NCBI GenBank assembly: GCA_960531495.1
Contig: CAUIJY010000068.1
Location: 1,488,001-1,552,000, forward strand
From: Zeus faber
Taxonomy: Eukaryota > Chordata > Actinopteri > Zeiformes > Zeidae
Direction: 5' to 3'
Length of the DNA stretch: 64,000 bases
Each line of letters starts with the position of its first letter. Positions within the stretch are counted from its first letter, which is position 1. Made by a program: the position numbers and the translations under genes. Below are positions 62,861-64,000 of this stretch, one piece after another. The notes beneath the pieces were generated by a model that saw nothing but the letters and a program-made list of their open reading frames with translations, was not told the DNA's origin and ran no database searches.

Positions 62861-63692
62861 ATTTTCATAAAAACATGCATGGATGGCAAACAACGCATTT
62901 TCAGGCAATTTAAAGACTGAAAGGATGTTTTGAGTAAAGGTTCCTGTCATAACTCTGTAGGAACTGCTCAGATAGTGTAAATACTGTTATGAACTCATTT
63001 ATAATTGGAAAGTACTGTTTGCAAAATAGTTTTTGGCACATCTAACAAGTTTTTCTGAAATAATGAGCATTTTCATAAAAACCTGCATGGATGGCAAACA
63101 AGGCATTTTCAGGCAATTTAAAGACTGAAAGGATGTTTTGAGTAAAGGTTCCTGTCATAACTCTGTAGGAACTGCTCAGATAGTGTAAATACTGTTATGA
63201 ACTCATTTGTAATTGGAAAGTACTGTTTGCAAAATAGTTTTTGGCACATCTAACAAGTTTTTCTAAAATTATGAGCATTTTCATAAAAACCTGCATGGAT
63301 GGCAAACAAGGCATTTTCAGGCAATTTAAAGACTGAAAGGATGTTTTGAGTAAAGGTTCCTGTCATAACTCTGTAGGAACTGCTCAGATAGTGTAAATAC
63401 TGTTATGAACTCATTTGTAATGGGAAAGTCCTGTTTGCAAAACAGTTTTTGGCACATCTGACAAGTTTTTCTGAAATTACAAGCATTTTCATAAAAACCA
63501 GCACGGATGGCAAACAAGGCATTTTCAGGCAATTTGAAGACTGAAAGGATGTTTTGAGTAAAGGTTTCTGTCATGACTCTCTAGGACCTGCTCAGATAGT
63601 GTAAATACTGTTTTGAACTGATTTGTAATGGGAAAGTACTGTTTGCAAAACAGTTTTTGGCACATCTAACAAGTTTTTCTGAAATTACAAGC
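62861..63692 (+). repeat. 4-monomer HOR (832 bp), copy 2
   Basis: Monomers 62861, 63069, 63277 and 63485 repeat copy 1. Differences seen are CATAACTCTG in place of CATAACCCTG, and AAAGTCCTG near 63426 in place of AAAGTACTG. The ACCAGCACGG mark is shared by the two copies and not seen elsewhere in the window. Confidence 0.9.
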
Positions 63693-64000
63693 ATTTTCAT
63701 AAAAACATGCATGGATGGCAAACAACGCATTTTCAGGCAATTTAAAGACTGAAAGGATGTTTTGAGTAAAGGTTCCTGTCATAAATCTGTAGGAACTGCT
63801 CAGATAGTGTAAATACTGTTATGAACTCATTTATAATTGGAAAGTACTGTTTGCAAAATAGTTTTTGGCACATCTAACAAGTTTTTCTGAAATAATGAGC
63901 ATTTTCATAAAAACCTGCATGGATGGCAAACAAGGCATTTTCAGGCAATTTAAAGACTGAAAGGATGTTTTGAGTAAAGGTTCCTGTCATAACTCTGTAG
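63693..64000 (+). repeat. 4-monomer HOR, third copy cut by the window edge
   Basis: Monomer 63693 and the first 100 bases of 63901 continue the series. Local changes are CATAAATCTG near 63780 and, just before, CTGTTTTGAAC near 63608. The array evidently runs on to the right. Confidence 0.88.

Larger units (their letters stand above)
1..64000 (+). repeat. 208 bp satellite DNA array, 307 complete monomers
   Basis: Seen: a 208 bp unit repeats head to tail from the first base to the last, always in one orientation, with no interruption. Phase starts at 1, 209, 417, 625, 834 and 1043 show the period and the occasional 209 bp monomer. Landmarks in every monomer are ATTTTCATAAAAACCTGC at the start, a GGCA-rich stretch at 25-47, AGTAAAGG near 74-80, CTCAGATAGTGTAAATACTG at 107-126, GGGAAAGTACTG near 146-158 and TTTTTGGCACATCT at 170-182. 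GC is about 36% and CpG is rare. Known: such arrays form centromeric, pericentromeric or other constitutive heterochromatin in eukaryotes. Inferred: this is such a block. I do not recognise the family or species. No coding capacity, transposon insertion or inversion was found. Confidence 0.98.

Noticed and set aside
1-64000. CRISPR array
   Set aside because: There is no short repeat separated by unique spacers. The whole 208 bp unit repeats, including what would be spacers, and no cas-like gene is present.
1-64000. Alpha satellite or another named centromeric repeat
   Set aside because: The monomer is 208 bp rather than 171 bp, and none of the alpha-satellite landmarks or a CENP-B-box core (CGGG) was seen. 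I could not match it to any family from memory.
1-64000. Tandem rDNA, tRNA or histone gene cluster
   Set aside because: The unit is too short and AT-rich, contains no conserved rRNA, tRNA or histone sequence, and has no internal RNA polymerase III box arrangement that I recognise.
1-64000. Transposon or LTR element inserted in, or giving rise to, the array
   Set aside because: No terminal repeats, target-site duplications, poly-A tails or coding remnants were seen anywhere; monomer phase is unbroken from end to end.

Overview
The whole 64 kb window is one uninterrupted tandem satellite DNA array. I see no gene, RNA gene, transposon, microsatellite block or unique sequence. Every line reads as the same AT-rich monomer (about 36% GC), in the same orientation, with a 208 bp period. 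The phase used here starts each monomer at ATTTTCAT or its variants AGTTTCAT and ATTTGCAT. Counting phase starts by eye gives 307 complete monomers plus a 100 bp partial one at the right edge, a mean of about 208.1 bp. Monomers of 207 or 209 bp come from single-base indels, most often a T-run near monomer position 190.

The organism must be a eukaryote. A homogeneous array of nucleosome-scale monomers with higher-order repeat (HOR) structure is typical of centromeric or pericentromeric heterochromatin, or of a sex or B chromosome or a subtelomeric satellite block. CpG is sparse, which fits a methylated genome such as a vertebrate or plant. I do not recognise the family and cannot name the species. 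I see no CENP-B-box core (no CGGG on either strand).

Monomers are not identical. A few dozen linked variant sites define haplotypes, and their order reveals HORs and segmental duplications. Left to right: 1-1250, six assorted monomers; 1251-5412, a 9-monomer HOR (about 2.2 copies); 5413-11448, an 11-monomer HOR with whole-monomer gain and loss; 11449-14366, a 7-monomer HOR (2 copies); 15200-17489, a 6-monomer module (2 copies, one short by a monomer); 17490-20408, the most diverse stretch; 20409-28123, overlapping 8- and 10-monomer duplications; 28124-36450, a 15-monomer duplication containing a 4-monomer module; 36451-39573, a 5-monomer HOR in three copies; 39574-62028, very recent 24-, 20- and 9-monomer duplications; 62029-64000, a 4-monomer HOR (832 bp) that runs off the window.

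Almost all changes in repeat number are whole multiples of a monomer, and several junctions can be placed inside hybrid monomers. This is the signature of in-register unequal crossing-over or gene conversion. Duplications look youngest on the right. Short open frames of 63-90 codons on the minus strand recur with the repeat and are not credible genes. Limits: copy identities were judged by reading, not aligned; HOR borders are given at monomer phase, although the real junctions fall inside monomers; and very similar long duplications in a satellite could include assembly error.
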